Both the position numbers and the translations under genes were made by a program. A model generated the notes under the pieces. It was not told the DNA's origin and searched no databases. It saw nothing but the letters and a program-made list of their open reading frames with translations. Below, one piece after another: positions 24,919-34,200 of a stretch of DNA of 43,570 nt (position 1 is the stretch's first letter; each line of letters starts with the position of its first letter). The DNA comes from Deltaproteobacteria bacterium (GTDB lineage Bacteria; Bdellovibrionota; FAC87; UBA2466): contig OMIX01000043.1 of the NCBI GenBank assembly GCA_900299195.1, positions 1 to 43,570 on the forward strand, read 5' to 3'.

Positions 24919-24962
24919 CATATTTCCATCATATTTCCATCATATTTCCATCATATTTCTTT
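24919..24962 (+). repeat. Tandem array of an 11-bp unit upstream of the subtilase gene
   Basis: The unit CATATTTCCAT is repeated at 24919, 24930 and 24941, with a fourth, diverging copy (CATATTTCTTT) at 24952. It ends one base before GATAAT (24963-24968), a likely -10 box, so the array occupies the -20 to -60 region. The unit length is about one helical turn. Confidence 0.85.
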
Positions 24963-24999
24963 GATAATCTAGTGGCAGATCCATTCTAGCGAGGGAAAT

Positions 25000-27951
25000 A
25001 TGATTAAAATCAAAACTATTATTAGAACATTGATTTTTGGGGCTATTTGGATCCAAGGGTGTGGAGGAACCCCTTGCCCCAGCAACAAAGTGGAGGATCT
25101 TAGCACTAACCGCTTGGCGGAACTAAAAAGCAGGGTTGCTGAAATGTCTGGCGACACTCTCAAAAGCTTAGCGGGACAGTATAGTTTCTCGCTTAAACTA
25201 AAGCCTCAACAAGTCATTATAAAATTCGCTAATGGAACTTCCCAATCCAAAATTTCAAGTGTTTTGAACAGTTTGGAAGCTAAAATTAAATATTCATTTG
25301 TTTCAAACGGGGCTTTATTAGTTGATGTGCCTTCAGCAGTTACTGACCGTGACGTCGTGGGCACGGTTATGGCGCTCTCTGAGTTGAAGTCGGTTGAGTA
25401 TGTGACTCCTAATGCACTGGTACAGGCTATCGATATCCCCAACGACCCCCTTTTTGATGAGCAAGACGATCTGAACCCCAACAGTTCACGATCCCCAGCC
25501 ATTAATATTCACGTTCGAGAGGCGTGGAATAAAACACGGGGGTCGCGAAGTGTTTTGGTTGGAGTTATTGACACCGGTATCGATTATAATCACCCGGACC
25601 TTCGAAACAATATTTGGACCAACCCGGGTGAGACGGGTGCATGGAGCCCCGCGGACCCCGCGTCGACACCATGTCGCGATAAAAGTTGTAACGGCATCGA
25701 TGACGACGGGAACGGATACATAGACGACGTTCATGGATATAATTTTGTCAGTGAAACCAACCATGATCCGATGGATGACCACTTTCACGGAACCCATGTG
25801 GCAGGAACCATTGGAGCTGTGTCGAATAATGCTCAAGGCGTTGCTGGTATTAACTGGAATGTCAGCTTAGTGGCCCTCAAGTTTTTAAATGAGAATGGTT
25901 CCGGAGCCATTGCCGATGCGGTTCGTGCAGTTGAATACGCGACCAAAATGAAAATTCCTATCACTAACAACAGTTGGGGGGGCGGAGGAGCTGACCCCAC
26001 TCTTAAAGCTGCCATCGACGAAGCTCGCAAAGCGGGCAGTGTATTCGTAGCTGCTGCGGGAAATTCAAGCGGAGATACTGATGTTAACCCGGAATACCCG
26101 GCATCTTACAAAGTGGACAATGTGATCTCAGTCGCCGCTGTGGATTCCCAGGGAAACCTTGCCAACTTTTCAAATTACGGTGCAAATTCAGTTCACTTAG
26201 CTGCTCCGGGAGTGGCTATTTTGTCTACCGTCCCACTGCGTGTGGATCCATCCGGATATAAAAGACTGAGCGGAACTTCCATGGCAGCACCCCACGTGGC
26301 TGGAGCTATTGCACTTATTAAAGCTCTTTACCCAGATGCGGGACCTCTCAAAATGAAATCGAGAGTAGTCTATGCAGCATCAAAATCATTAGCTCTCGAG
26401 GGCAAAGTTTTAACATCGGGAATTCTAGATATCGATGCGGCCCTAGTGGAAGATTCGGTTCTTCCTAGCCCAGTGACGGATTTGAAAGTGAATATGTCGG
26501 GTATCACTTCGATGAAACTTAAGTGGTCTCCTAGTGGCGATGACGGCGGCAGTGGCAAAGCCTCTTTCTATATAGCTAGAATTTCAAGCCAGCCCTTAAA
26601 AACCACAGAGGATTGGGCTGCGGCTACACCGACACCGATGGTGGTGACTTCTTCAAGCGATGGTTCTCAAGTTGTAGGCTCAATCAAGGGGCTTGCCCTG
26701 GGCTTGGGAGGGTTCATCACACTTAGAGCTGTAGACAATGTTGGAAATGTCAGTGATATCACGTCCTCTTCCACTTTTCAGCTAGCCGCCCCCGAAGTGC
26801 TTTATGAAAACTCGACCAGCGACCTGAGTACTGTCAGTTTTGACCGCCCGAAAGTGTGGGGTGTAGAGACTGTCGATAAAATAGGTCGAGTTTTTTCTGA
26901 TAGTCCTAATAAGCTCTATGAAAATAATGTTAATGCATCGTTAATTCTCCCACCCGTCCAAGTGGTCTATCCTGATGCTTTATTGCAATTTAGAACAAAA
27001 CTTAGCTGCGACGCCGGTTTTGATTGGGCTTATGTTGAATATCAAATAGGAGCCGAAGTAGACCCCACAACCAAGAAACCTATTTGGAGAAAACTTGCTG
27101 AATATTCTGCTATGGGTTGCGATTGGGCGAATATCAGTTTGCAGTTTGGAGATAAAGTTGCGATGAACGATATCGTCACTTTGAGATTCAGGTTTGAATC
27201 TAATGGTTCGGGTAGGGAAGACGGATGGCTCATTCAGGGGATTAAAACTCTCGGGGTAGCCACACCTAAGACTCCTGCAAACTTCACGCTTTCAGTTTTT
27301 AATAGTAACGAGTCCATTCTAAACTGGGTTAGAACTTCTCGAGATTTAACTCGCTCCGAAATAGGGATTTTCGGCAATGAAAAACAAGGAGAAGTAACTT
27401 TTAGCAGCTTGTTTGAAACTGACAGAGACACTTCCTACATGGAAAACACGATTCCACTCACTGATCCCAAGCTTTCCAAGTTGCGTATTAGAGCTTGCAA
27501 TGGAGTACTTTGCTCCCCTAGCAGTCCCTTCGTGGTCAGACGTGAAATGATGAAGACTTCCATTTTCAGGTACTACAATAAGGTCACCAACGACTATCAA
27601 TACTCTAGGTCTCCTAATAAAAAAGATGCTCAGTACGTGGCTGAAGGGCTAGCCTTTAGTGCTTATGTTAAAAATGAGTCAAGTCGGTCTAACTTGTTGA
27701 GTTGTAAAGAAACCAAGGGAGCTAAGAAATATTACTTAAAACTTGGAGCCCCATGTAACTTTGGGGACGCTCTCATTGAACCTTTAGGGTTTGTAGATAG
27801 CTCTATTCAACCCGATCGATTCAGCCAGGACAACTCGGTGGGCCTGCTTCAATGTTTGTCCTCTAATCTATACACCAAAGCCTCCGAGCCGCTGTGTGAA
27901 AAGAGAAACTTGAAAATAAAACCAGGAGCCATCGGGTTTATTCCGAAATGA
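25000..27951 (+). CDS. Subtilisin-like (S8) secreted serine protease
   Basis: 983 residues. The export signal ends at IQGC (C21), a possible lipobox. A prodomain-like region covers 65-150 (QQVIIKFANG...VEYVTPNALVQ). The catalytic triad is complete: D191 (GVIDTGIDYNHPDL), H263 (HGTHVAGT), S427 (GTSMAAPHVAGA), with oxyanion N355 (AAAGN). An Asp-rich insert (CNGIDDDGNGYIDD) looks calcium-binding. The ~500-residue C-terminal part has a fibronectin III-like segment and a final Cys-containing repeat-like domain (FRYYNKVTNDYQYS). GAGGGA precedes the ATG. It probably degrades extracellular or prey protein. Confidence 0.93.
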   Translation: MIKIKTIIRTLIFGAIWIQGCGGTPCPSNKVEDLSTNRLAELKSRVAEMSGDTLKSLAGQYSFSLKLKPQQVIIKFANGTSQSKISSVLNSLEAKIKYSFVSNGALLVDVPSAVTDRDVVGTVMALSELKSVEYVTPNALVQAIDIPNDPLFDEQDDLNPNSSRSPAINIHVREAWNKTRGSRSVLVGVIDTGIDYNHPDLRNNIWTNPGETGAWSPADPASTPCRDKSCNGIDDDGNGYIDDVHGYNFVSETNHDPMDDHFHGTHVAGTIGAVSNNAQGVAGINWNVSLVALKFLNENGSGAIADAVRAVEYATKMKIPITNNSWGGGGADPTLKAAIDEARKAGSVFVAAAGNSSGDTDVNPEYPASYKVDNVISVAAVDSQGNLANFSNYGANSVHLAAPGVAILSTVPLRVDPSGYKRLSGTSMAAPHVAGAIALIKALYPDAGPLKMKSRVVYAASKSLALEGKVLTSGILDIDAALVEDSVLPSPVTDLKVNMSGITSMKLKWSPSGDDGGSGKASFYIARISSQPLKTTEDWAAATPTPMVVTSSSDGSQVVGSIKGLALGLGGFITLRAVDNVGNVSDITSSSTFQLAAPEVLYENSTSDLSTVSFDRPKVWGVETVDKIGRVFSDSPNKLYENNVNASLILPPVQVVYPDALLQFRTKLSCDAGFDWAYVEYQIGAEVDPTTKKPIWRKLAEYSAMGCDWANISLQFGDKVAMNDIVTLRFRFESNGSGREDGWLIQGIKTLGVATPKTPANFTLSVFNSNESILNWVRTSRDLTRSEIGIFGNEKQGEVTFSSLFETDRDTSYMENTIPLTDPKLSKLRIRACNGVLCSPSSPFVVRREMMKTSIFRYYNKVTNDYQYSRSPNKKDAQYVAEGLAFSAYVKNESSRSNLLSCKETKGAKKYYLKLGAPCNFGDALIEPLGFVDSSIQPDRFSQDNSVGLLQCLSSNLYTKASEPLCEKRNLKIKPGAIGFIPK

Positions 27952-27960
27952 TTTTTCCCC

Positions 27961-28018
27961 CCCTGAAGGTACGGCTTTACTTTTGGTTTTCCAAAAGAAT
28001 AAAATTAAGCCCTCAGGG
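27961..28018 (+). promoter_or_regulatory. Nested inverted repeat overlapping the lipoprotein ribosome binding site
   Basis: Three nested pairs: CCCTGA/TCAGGG (27961-27966, 28013-28018), GGCTT/AAGCC (27973-27977, 28007-28011) and CTTTTGG/CCAAAAG (27980-27986, 27991-27997). The outer right arm contains part of AGGGAG (28015-28020), the ribosome binding site of the gene at 28027. If transcribed from the protease gene it could mask translation or act as an attenuator. A promoter-like TTTACT-18-TAAAAT (27976-28005) is embedded in it, which would exclude most of the structure from a local transcript. Confidence 0.5.
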
Positions 28019-28026
28019 AGAATCAC

Positions 28027-28644
28027 ATGAAACGGGTCCTTTTGCTTTTGGTGTTGCTTCAACTTTTTACCGGTTGTGCCAGCATGAATTATGAGGCTCA
28101 ACATGAATCCATGAAATCGGATCCGAATTCCTCAGGCGCACCTCGGGTCTTTGAGGGTGATATTCCTTTTGAGTCAGCTCGAAAAGTCGCTCTCTTCACA
28201 GAAAAAAGACTTCCTCGGGGTATCAGTTTGAACGAGGAACAAGAAATTCGGGTATCTCCCGGTAGCGAATATGAAGTGGTTGAGAAAGTGTATTTAAAAA
28301 TTCCTTTTATAAACAACCCCTACATCTCTAACGGAACTTTATGGTTTTATTCTTATCGGCCTGAGGAGGGATGGAGAAAACCGTTTTGCCACTGGCAAGT
28401 TCCTCTGCATTGGGTAACTTTGGGGCTGTGGAGTATCGTTCCCCTTTCTTGGCCCTGCCGAGTTTCGATTTTTAATATTTATTTTTCCGATTCCTCAGAC
28501 ACAAAAAAAGACCGATTCTACTTACTTCAACAAGGGCTGAAAGCAGAGGCATTGAGGAAAAAAGGGGATGCGGTCATCAGTGTCTTTCTAACTCCCGAGT
28601 CTCAGAGCGCAAGTGGATATGTTCTGCGGAAGCGGAGGAGGTAG
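28027..28644 (+). CDS. Lipoprotein of unknown function
   Basis: 205 residues. The signal MKRVLLLLVLLQLFTGC ends in a clean lipobox with C17. The mature part has no family I recognise; a Trp-rich stretch (EEGWRKPFCHWQVPLHWVTLGLWSIVPLSWPC) may be a second membrane-associated segment. It is 75 bases downstream of the protease gene and 45 bases upstream of the glycosyltransferase gene, all on the plus strand. Confidence 0.8.
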   Translation: MKRVLLLLVLLQLFTGCASMNYEAQHESMKSDPNSSGAPRVFEGDIPFESARKVALFTEKRLPRGISLNEEQEIRVSPGSEYEVVEKVYLKIPFINNPYISNGTLWFYSYRPEEGWRKPFCHWQVPLHWVTLGLWSIVPLSWPCRVSIFNIYFSDSSDTKKDRFYLLQQGLKAEALRKKGDAVISVFLTPESQSASGYVLRKRRR

Positions 28645-28689
28645 GAGGTTTAAGGAAGAGAGAAATCCATTGAGGGCTTTCACACTAAA

Positions 28690-29493
28690 ATGATCACTTC
28701 ATACGATGTTGTTATTCGGACATTTAATTCGGCTAGGACTTTAAAAAGGGCTTTGGAATCCCTTCATACGCAAACTGTCCCTCCGGCTAATATTATCGTG
28801 ATAGACTCTGGTTCTACTGATGAGACTGTTACTATTGCAAAGTCCCATGGTGCTGATGTCTGGCCTTACGGTAATTTACCGTTCAACTTTTCTCGGGCGT
28901 TAAATTTGGGGGTCGAGCGAGTAAAAGCACCGGCGTGTCTGGTTATTTCTTCCCATGTGATTATTCTTGAATCAGACGTAACTGCTTCGCTTCTAGATCT
29001 TATTTCGAAGGCCGAGGTTCCTGCAGCCTATGTGAATTGGAACAAGACGTCTGGGACTGTTACTTTTGTGGATACCGATACTTTCGATGGTAATAACGGA
29101 CTCTGGAACACTTGTGCGATGTATCGTACTGATGTTCTCCGCAATTTTTCTTTTGATGAGGATGTTCCAAGTGCTGAGGATCAGCATTTAGCCTCTAGAT
29201 TATTTATTGCTGGTTTTAAAACGGGTGTGCTTGGGGGGCCATTACTTTCCTATGAGAATCCCTATTCGAATTCTCGTAAGTGGCGTAATGTCTATGTGTC
29301 AGTTGCTTACTTTTCTTATAGAAAGAATATGTCATGGAGGAATGTTGGGTTTTTGTTGTTGTCTGTACTGAGATTTTTGTGTCGGCTCAGGCCTAGGGCG
29401 GCTTATAATCACTTTGTTGTCGCTATACGCATAGTTTTTGCCAGATACAAAAAGCCACAATTTCCTTCGAGATATTTTAAGGTGTCAAACTAA
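28690..29493 (+). CDS. Family 2 glycosyltransferase
   Basis: 267 residues. The GT-A nucleotide-sugar fold is seen in DVVIRTFNSARTLKRALESLHTQT, IIVIDSGSTDETV and NFSRALNLGVE, with an acidic VDTDTFDGNNGLWNT motif for metal/donor binding and EDQHLASRLFIAGF as the likely catalytic-base region. It would act at the cytosolic membrane face on a surface polysaccharide or glycolipid. No other polysaccharide genes are near, so the acceptor is unknown. Confidence 0.9.
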   Translation: MITSYDVVIRTFNSARTLKRALESLHTQTVPPANIIVIDSGSTDETVTIAKSHGADVWPYGNLPFNFSRALNLGVERVKAPACLVISSHVIILESDVTASLLDLISKAEVPAAYVNWNKTSGTVTFVDTDTFDGNNGLWNTCAMYRTDVLRNFSFDEDVPSAEDQHLASRLFIAGFKTGVLGGPLLSYENPYSNSRKWRNVYVSVAYFSYRKNMSWRNVGFLLLSVLRFLCRLRPRAAYNHFVVAIRIVFARYKKPQFPSRYFKVSN

Positions 29494-29640
29494 AATAGCC
29501 AGTAAAATGCAAACCAAGGGGCCAATACTTATAACAGCCTCCTGATAGGGAACGAAAACCAGTTGATTGCCTTTGCTTCTCATCTCAGTTAAACATGAAG
29601 CATCATTACACTATGAATGATATTTTGCTCGAGAGGTCCA

Positions 29641-30288
29641 ATGAAGTTTTTAATACTGCTAATGAGTCTTTTATTTACCAATCCCATGTTCGCAACTACA
29701 GACACCACCGTGAAGGCTTACTCTAGTGGCGGATTATTTTTTTTGCAGATTCCCGCCCCCAACCCCGATCTGAAAGATGTCTCTTCTTGGCTCGTTGTCG
29801 ACGAACAGGGGCAATGTCGTTTAGTTAACAGCAATTTGCCACGCTCAGCTGAATCCAGTTACGGGCACACCGTTTATGATTCTACAAAAGATGTTATTTA
29901 CTACCTGGCGGTAGATCGGCTCTTTGGCCGCGATCTTGGAGCTGATCAGTGGACTGATTTAGGTGCAGGATCTTTTTTATCTGACAAGCAATGGGTGCAA
30001 AGTGCAACCGCTACAAATGGCGATGTGGCAGAAATTTATGGGGCTTGGTTAAGTGATCAAATCCGATTTCTAAACGATCCTCGGCCTTCCCACAAACAAT
30101 ATTGGTTTCAAGTCGGTCCGCATAAGTCTTGCTACCGATTTTCTGAAAAATCACGTGTTTTAGATTCGAAAAGGATGCAAACCGTTCGGTTGGACAGCGG
30201 TTCGGTGGGTGTGCCCGCTTGGACTTTGACTACTGGCTTTGCATCTTTAGGTCTTTTAGATGTGGTCGGTAATTGGTTTAATCCGTAA
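29641..30288 (+). CDS. Secreted protein, possible paralogue of the next gene
   Basis: 215 residues from ATG 29641 (GAGAGG upstream; the frame is open from 29617 but the signal peptide MKFLILLMSLLFTNPMFA starts here). I recognise no family. The body reads FFLQIP...SSWLVVDEQGQCRLV...YYLAVDRLF...LSDKQWVQ and ends in a hydrophobic strand. The order of features (one Cys after a VVDE/VDD strand, a Trp in the middle, a second Cys, a Gly-rich end) parallels the following gene. Confidence 0.7.
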   Translation: MKFLILLMSLLFTNPMFATTDTTVKAYSSGGLFFLQIPAPNPDLKDVSSWLVVDEQGQCRLVNSNLPRSAESSYGHTVYDSTKDVIYYLAVDRLFGRDLGADQWTDLGAGSFLSDKQWVQSATATNGDVAEIYGAWLSDQIRFLNDPRPSHKQYWFQVGPHKSCYRFSEKSRVLDSKRMQTVRLDSGSVGVPAWTLTTGFASLGLLDVVGNWFNP

Positions 30289-30318
30289 TGAAAAAGTTAA
30301 TAACTGGGGTTCGTATTT

Positions 30319-30987
30319 ATGAGACTGATGATTTTAATTGTATCCATGGTTGGGTGTGTGGTCAGCTCGGCTACAAGCGAAGCAAAAGCCTTTATTTTAG
30401 AGAATAGGATCTATTTTCAGCTGCCTAATAATCCTACACACTGGGTTTCTGTTGATGACCTCACTAAACAGTGCACGGTGATGAAGCAAATAGAAGGTTC
30501 AAAGGGTGTGTACCACCTTCGTTCCATCAAAGATGAAACTCAAGAGGTTATGTTTTCAGACTGGAATGTTTTGTATCAACGAAATGGCACTCAGGATTGG
30601 CAAGCTGCTGCTATGGGGCATTGGTTAGGGGCAATTCTGCCAGGTGTTGCTTGGACGAGAAATGTTTATCGTAATGCTGAGGAAGATCTTATGCCGACGA
30701 CTCATCGCATGTTTTGGGCGGGCGGCTCTATGAGTTTGGCCAATGATTTGCGGTTTGGTGACAACAATTATCATCCAGAAGAGCGCTATAAAAAATCTTG
30801 GTACTTGATCAATGAGCAGGATAATTGTGTTGTTTTAATCGAAGCCAATCGATCTTATGGGCAGTTGGGAATCCAAACCATTCAGTTTCAGCCGCTCACA
30901 GAAGATGGCGGTTATTTTTGGACGTTTGCCACAGGTCGCGCGATTGGACCAAGCGGATCTATTACGCTTGGCAATTGGCAAGACTAA
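30319..30987 (+). CDS. Secreted protein, possible paralogue of the preceding gene
   Basis: 222 residues. The signal peptide is MRLMILIVSMVGCVVSSATSEA, with cleavage likely near residue 22. IYFQLPNNPTHWVSVDDLTKQCTVM parallels LFFLQIP...SSWLVVDEQGQCRLV in the upstream protein, and KKSWYLINEQDNCVVL parallels KQYWFQVGPHKSCYRF, so the two may be a diverged tandem duplication. Function unknown. It is 30 bases after the first gene. Confidence 0.72.
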   Translation: MRLMILIVSMVGCVVSSATSEAKAFILENRIYFQLPNNPTHWVSVDDLTKQCTVMKQIEGSKGVYHLRSIKDETQEVMFSDWNVLYQRNGTQDWQAAAMGHWLGAILPGVAWTRNVYRNAEEDLMPTTHRMFWAGGSMSLANDLRFGDNNYHPEERYKKSWYLINEQDNCVVLIEANRSYGQLGIQTIQFQPLTEDGGYFWTFATGRAIGPSGSITLGNWQD

Positions 30988-31074
30988 GGGTTCACGCCCA
31001 CGGAAAATTTGACCGTACGAATTCACGGAGCTATCGATATTCAGTCAACGGGAGTTTCCTTTTATAGCAGGATT

Positions 31075-31938
31075 TTAATCATCTTTATGAGGTTTCCCGT
31101 CAAAAACGCATCTGACAAAGCCCCTATCGTTATCATCAATTTCATAACCTTCATCTCCTGAAGCAAAAGATCTCACGTTGCGAAACCTTTGTTCTACAGG
31201 TTTTCTAGGCCGAAATATCTTAGCATCTAGGGGAAGACCCAAATCTTTTTCGAGACTCAGAAACTTATCGAAATCCAGATTTCTAAAGGGAAATGGATGC
31301 TCACCAAAGGAACCTACACACCCTATCAGTTCATTCCAATCCGCTCGGCTCGGAAGGCGAGTCCCTTTCTTTGCACAAAATTTGATAGCCTCTTCCGAAT
31401 TAAGAACCACGGGGCTACCATCGGCGTTGACTTCAAAATCTCCCCACACAATTCCTCTTGGAGAACGCCAGGCCTCTCCTAGTGCGGGGTTAAAAGTATC
31501 CCTCACAAATTTGCATCCATTTACTGAAGTCACCGTGTTATTCTCTGTCTCTTCCGCTAGATTTTTATCAGCGTACGCCTGAATCGTCACACTCTTAGCT
31601 TTTAAAACGGGGTCAGATTCTCCCACAATTTCCCCTTTCACTGTGCAAATATCTCCCTTCTCACATTGCGCTATCTGTTCTTGGCAACGGGGGCTTGTCG
31701 TCTCAAGCCGATATTCTTGGTTATTACTTTTTAAGTAGGGCCATTCCAGATTCTTTCCAAAAGGCTTTAGCACAATGACTCCCGTGAATCGCTGAGTCTC
31801 ATCGACGGCTCTTTCTTTCTCTTTGCTAGGTCGCGAAAGATCTAAAGCCTGTCCGTGACTTTCGTCTTGGGCTTTGACCGGCTGAGCCCACAACAGTGCC
31901 AAGCCAATCAAACATGCGGCTCGAGTGATTTTTTTCAT
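31075..31938 (-). CDS. Exported protein with FGE/C-type-lectin-like (DUF1566-like) domain
   Basis: 287 residues. Signal peptide MKKITRAACLIGLALLWAQPVKA. An N-terminal beta segment (residues 45-130) with a CxxxxxxCxxxxxC pattern precedes the C-terminal domain GIVWGDFEVN...EEAIKFCAKKGTRLPSRADWNELIGC...RFRNVRSFASGD...FVRCVFD, the ordered core of formylglycine-generating-enzyme/lectin-type folds. No catalytic cysteine pair of true FGE is evident, so a binding role is likelier. GAGGAG precedes the ATG. It starts 10 bases after the cytochrome gene on the same strand, so they are probably co-transcribed. Confidence 0.7.
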   Translation of the reverse strand: MKKITRAACLIGLALLWAQPVKAQDESHGQALDLSRPSKEKERAVDETQRFTGVIVLKPFGKNLEWPYLKSNNQEYRLETTSPRCQEQIAQCEKGDICTVKGEIVGESDPVLKAKSVTIQAYADKNLAEETENNTVTSVNGCKFVRDTFNPALGEAWRSPRGIVWGDFEVNADGSPVVLNSEEAIKFCAKKGTRLPSRADWNELIGCVGSFGEHPFPFRNLDFDKFLSLEKDLGLPLDAKIFRPRKPVEQRFRNVRSFASGDEGYEIDDNDRGFVRCVFDGKPHKDD

Positions 31939-31948
31939 AACGACTCCT

Positions 31949-33862
31949 CTATCTTAAATCTTTGGAGGGGCGATACCTCTCCAAAAGCTCTTTTAAAACT
32001 AAAAAATTGGCATTAAAAACTTCTCTATCGACGATATTTTCTTTTCCCATTCCCAATCGTTGTTTGATATCTAAGTGCGTTTTTAAATATTCTTCTACCA
32101 CTGCAGGATCATAGTCCAATTCGGCGGCGACAGATTTCAAGTCGATAGGGGCTTCAAACTGAGTTGAGGTTGCAAAAACAGGATCGGCCACTTCAACTGA
32201 ATTCTCTGTTTTTTGAACCGCCAAACTGTAAGCCTCTTCATCTTTTTTATAAGCCTTATTCAGCTCTTCGTTACCTTTGAATAATCTCTTCACATCACGA
32301 ATGGCCTTTCGAAGATTGAAATCAACCCCTAAGTTGATTCCGCCGCCTCTATCATTGCCGGGAGCAAAAGGGACCGGAGTACTTCGTGGCGAGTCTTTTA
32401 ATGTCTCTTCGATACCTTTAAAATGGGCTAGCACATCATCGTCTTGCCTTTTAATTCCCCTCTGATGGCAATTCATGCAAGAGACTCCGTTTAACACCAC
32501 AGCGTCTTTTTGAATGCGATTAGGGTCCACCACTACCTCGGTAGGGGCTCCGTCAAGTCTATCACCTGCGGCATTGGTAATAAGGTAACCGTGCAGACCA
32601 TTCGGAAGACTAAAAATAAATTCCCCTCCGTCTTTTAAATAATCGGTTGGGTGATCAAAAATATTTTGTCGTCCTACCCGGGTTTTAAAATCGTCACTTT
32701 TCCAATAACTGCCGAAAGGTGTTTCGTGCCTTTCAATCGTGCGATTGCTTTTGGTGACATTGGATTGTCGAAAACCGGCTTTGACAAGATTGCCCTCTCG
32801 CTCATTTTTAAGAACATCCACAGAGAGTAATGTGTCTAATGCTCGGTCAGCTTTCGCCGTACCCACTTTGGGTGAAATCCGGGGCAGATCGTAGAGTAGT
32901 TTGTGATACAAAGGCGGCCTTGACGCTTTAAAGACGAGCCAGTCGGCCCTCACATGAGGCGTCTTGGTTCTAGTGAGTGAAGTGAGACTTCCGAGAGCTG
33001 GCCTTTCCTCCCTTTCGGGGTAGGGATTATTACGCGAAATCTCTTCCCACATTTCTTGAGTCCAACGATAGTCTCTTAGATCTATTCTTAGAAGAGTCTG
33101 CGTGCCGTCGACCACAACTGGGTTTTTAATATTTTTAGTCCAAGACAAGCTATTCAATAATTTATTCATTGCAAGGCGAGTCCGCTCAAGTTCACCTCGG
33201 CGATCACTGTTATAGAGATTTCCTAAAGTCACATACCGATAAAAGTGCCTGTCCTCAGGTTCTTGCGCTTTTAGATCTTTCACCATGCAGGCTTCGAGAT
33301 CGTCATTTGAAATAAAACCCACTTCGGGAACGGAGGCGTTTTTGGGAAGAAAACTTGTTGCGCCTTCTTGAATCCAATCTTTGAGAATTTTCTTTTCGTC
33401 TGGAGTTAACTCGGGTTTGCCCATCGGCATCGAGCCGTCTTCAACTCTTTCAATGAGGGTGGATTTGTCAGCACTTCCGGGAATCAAAATCCCTTTAGTG
33501 ATAAGTTCTTTAGCATTCAAGATATCGGAAAAACTATTGGCCCCGGCAGTGCTTGTAGGGTTATGACAGGAGGCACATTTGGAACGTAAGAGATCATAAG
33601 CGCTTTGGGTCTTGCTATCGAGAGTATGACTAGTTTTCTCATTGGGTTTTGATGCTTTGGTTTTTGGAGATTGGCCACAAAGCTCTAAGTATTTTTCGTT
33701 TCTGGATTGTGAATCCACAGGGCGCGAACGACTGCGTTCGGCGTTGTGGTAGGCTTCTCCCAGTTCTCCTTCTTGCCCAAAAGCCATACCGAGACTAATT
33801 AAAGTCAGGAGGGCTAAAGGAATGACATCTCTGCGCGAATTATATCGTCTTCTACGGTTCAC
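31949..33862 (-). CDS. Exported two-haem cytochrome with Planctomycete-type N-terminal domain
   Basis: 637 residues from GTG 33862; GAGGAA just upstream and a basic signal peptide (NRRRRYNSRRDVIPLALLTLISLGMAFG) favour it over the ATG at 34015, whose extra 51 residues come from repeat-containing DNA. CASCH (96-100), followed by ILIPGSADKSTLIERVEDGSMPMGKPELTPDE, matches PSCyt1-type cytochromes. A second haem motif, CMNCH (462-466), lies in a separate domain. It is presumably periplasmic and redox-active; the partner is unknown. It leads a two-gene unit with the FGE-like protein. Confidence 0.82.
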   Translation of the reverse strand: MNRRRRYNSRRDVIPLALLTLISLGMAFGQEGELGEAYHNAERSRSRPVDSQSRNEKYLELCGQSPKTKASKPNEKTSHTLDSKTQSAYDLLRSKCASCHNPTSTAGANSFSDILNAKELITKGILIPGSADKSTLIERVEDGSMPMGKPELTPDEKKILKDWIQEGATSFLPKNASVPEVGFISNDDLEACMVKDLKAQEPEDRHFYRYVTLGNLYNSDRRGELERTRLAMNKLLNSLSWTKNIKNPVVVDGTQTLLRIDLRDYRWTQEMWEEISRNNPYPEREERPALGSLTSLTRTKTPHVRADWLVFKASRPPLYHKLLYDLPRISPKVGTAKADRALDTLLSVDVLKNEREGNLVKAGFRQSNVTKSNRTIERHETPFGSYWKSDDFKTRVGRQNIFDHPTDYLKDGGEFIFSLPNGLHGYLITNAAGDRLDGAPTEVVVDPNRIQKDAVVLNGVSCMNCHQRGIKRQDDDVLAHFKGIEETLKDSPRSTPVPFAPGNDRGGGINLGVDFNLRKAIRDVKRLFKGNEELNKAYKKDEEAYSLAVQKTENSVEVADPVFATSTQFEAPIDLKSVAAELDYDPAVVEEYLKTHLDIKQRLGMGKENIVDREVFNANFLVLKELLERYRPSKDLR

Positions 33863-34060
33863 TAGTTCCTCAATATTAGCTGCCCACTCAGGGCTGCAAA
33901 TTCTATGCGCAAACACACCGTGCGAAAGTAGGGTTGTGAACTTAAAGTCTGCGTGGAAGGGGATTCGGTGGGTGTCTAAAAAGTTGACAGTCTCTAAAGC
34001 TCTCCTTCGAAGCACTCTTGCCGTTTTTTTCCCAATTGACCGAACAGACAGTGTGTTAAT

Positions 34061-34101
34061 GGGTCCTCAAGGGGCTAGCTTCGTTGTTGCAAGCTCTATC
34101 C
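34061..34101 (+). repeat. Repeat module M1, degenerate copy a
   Basis: GGGGCTAGCT, TGCAAGCT and TCTAT fall in the same order and spacing as in the well-conserved M1 copies, with several substitutions and a short gap in the left part. It is the most diverged member. Confidence 0.55.
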
Positions 34102-34200
34102 GATGTCTCGTTCCATTTCAGCTCGCCTGAGCTTATGCTCGAGCTGACGAATCTCCTCATTTCTTGGCTGCAACTTTCCTCACCCTAGAGGAAGGTCAGT

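Noticed and set aside
24919-24962. CRISPR array
   Set aside because: The 11-bp units are directly adjacent without spacers and no cas gene is present.
33863-34015. 51-residue N-terminal extension of the cytochrome
   Set aside because: It is encoded by repeat-containing DNA, lacks a ribosome binding site, and would bury the signal peptide that follows the GTG at 33862.
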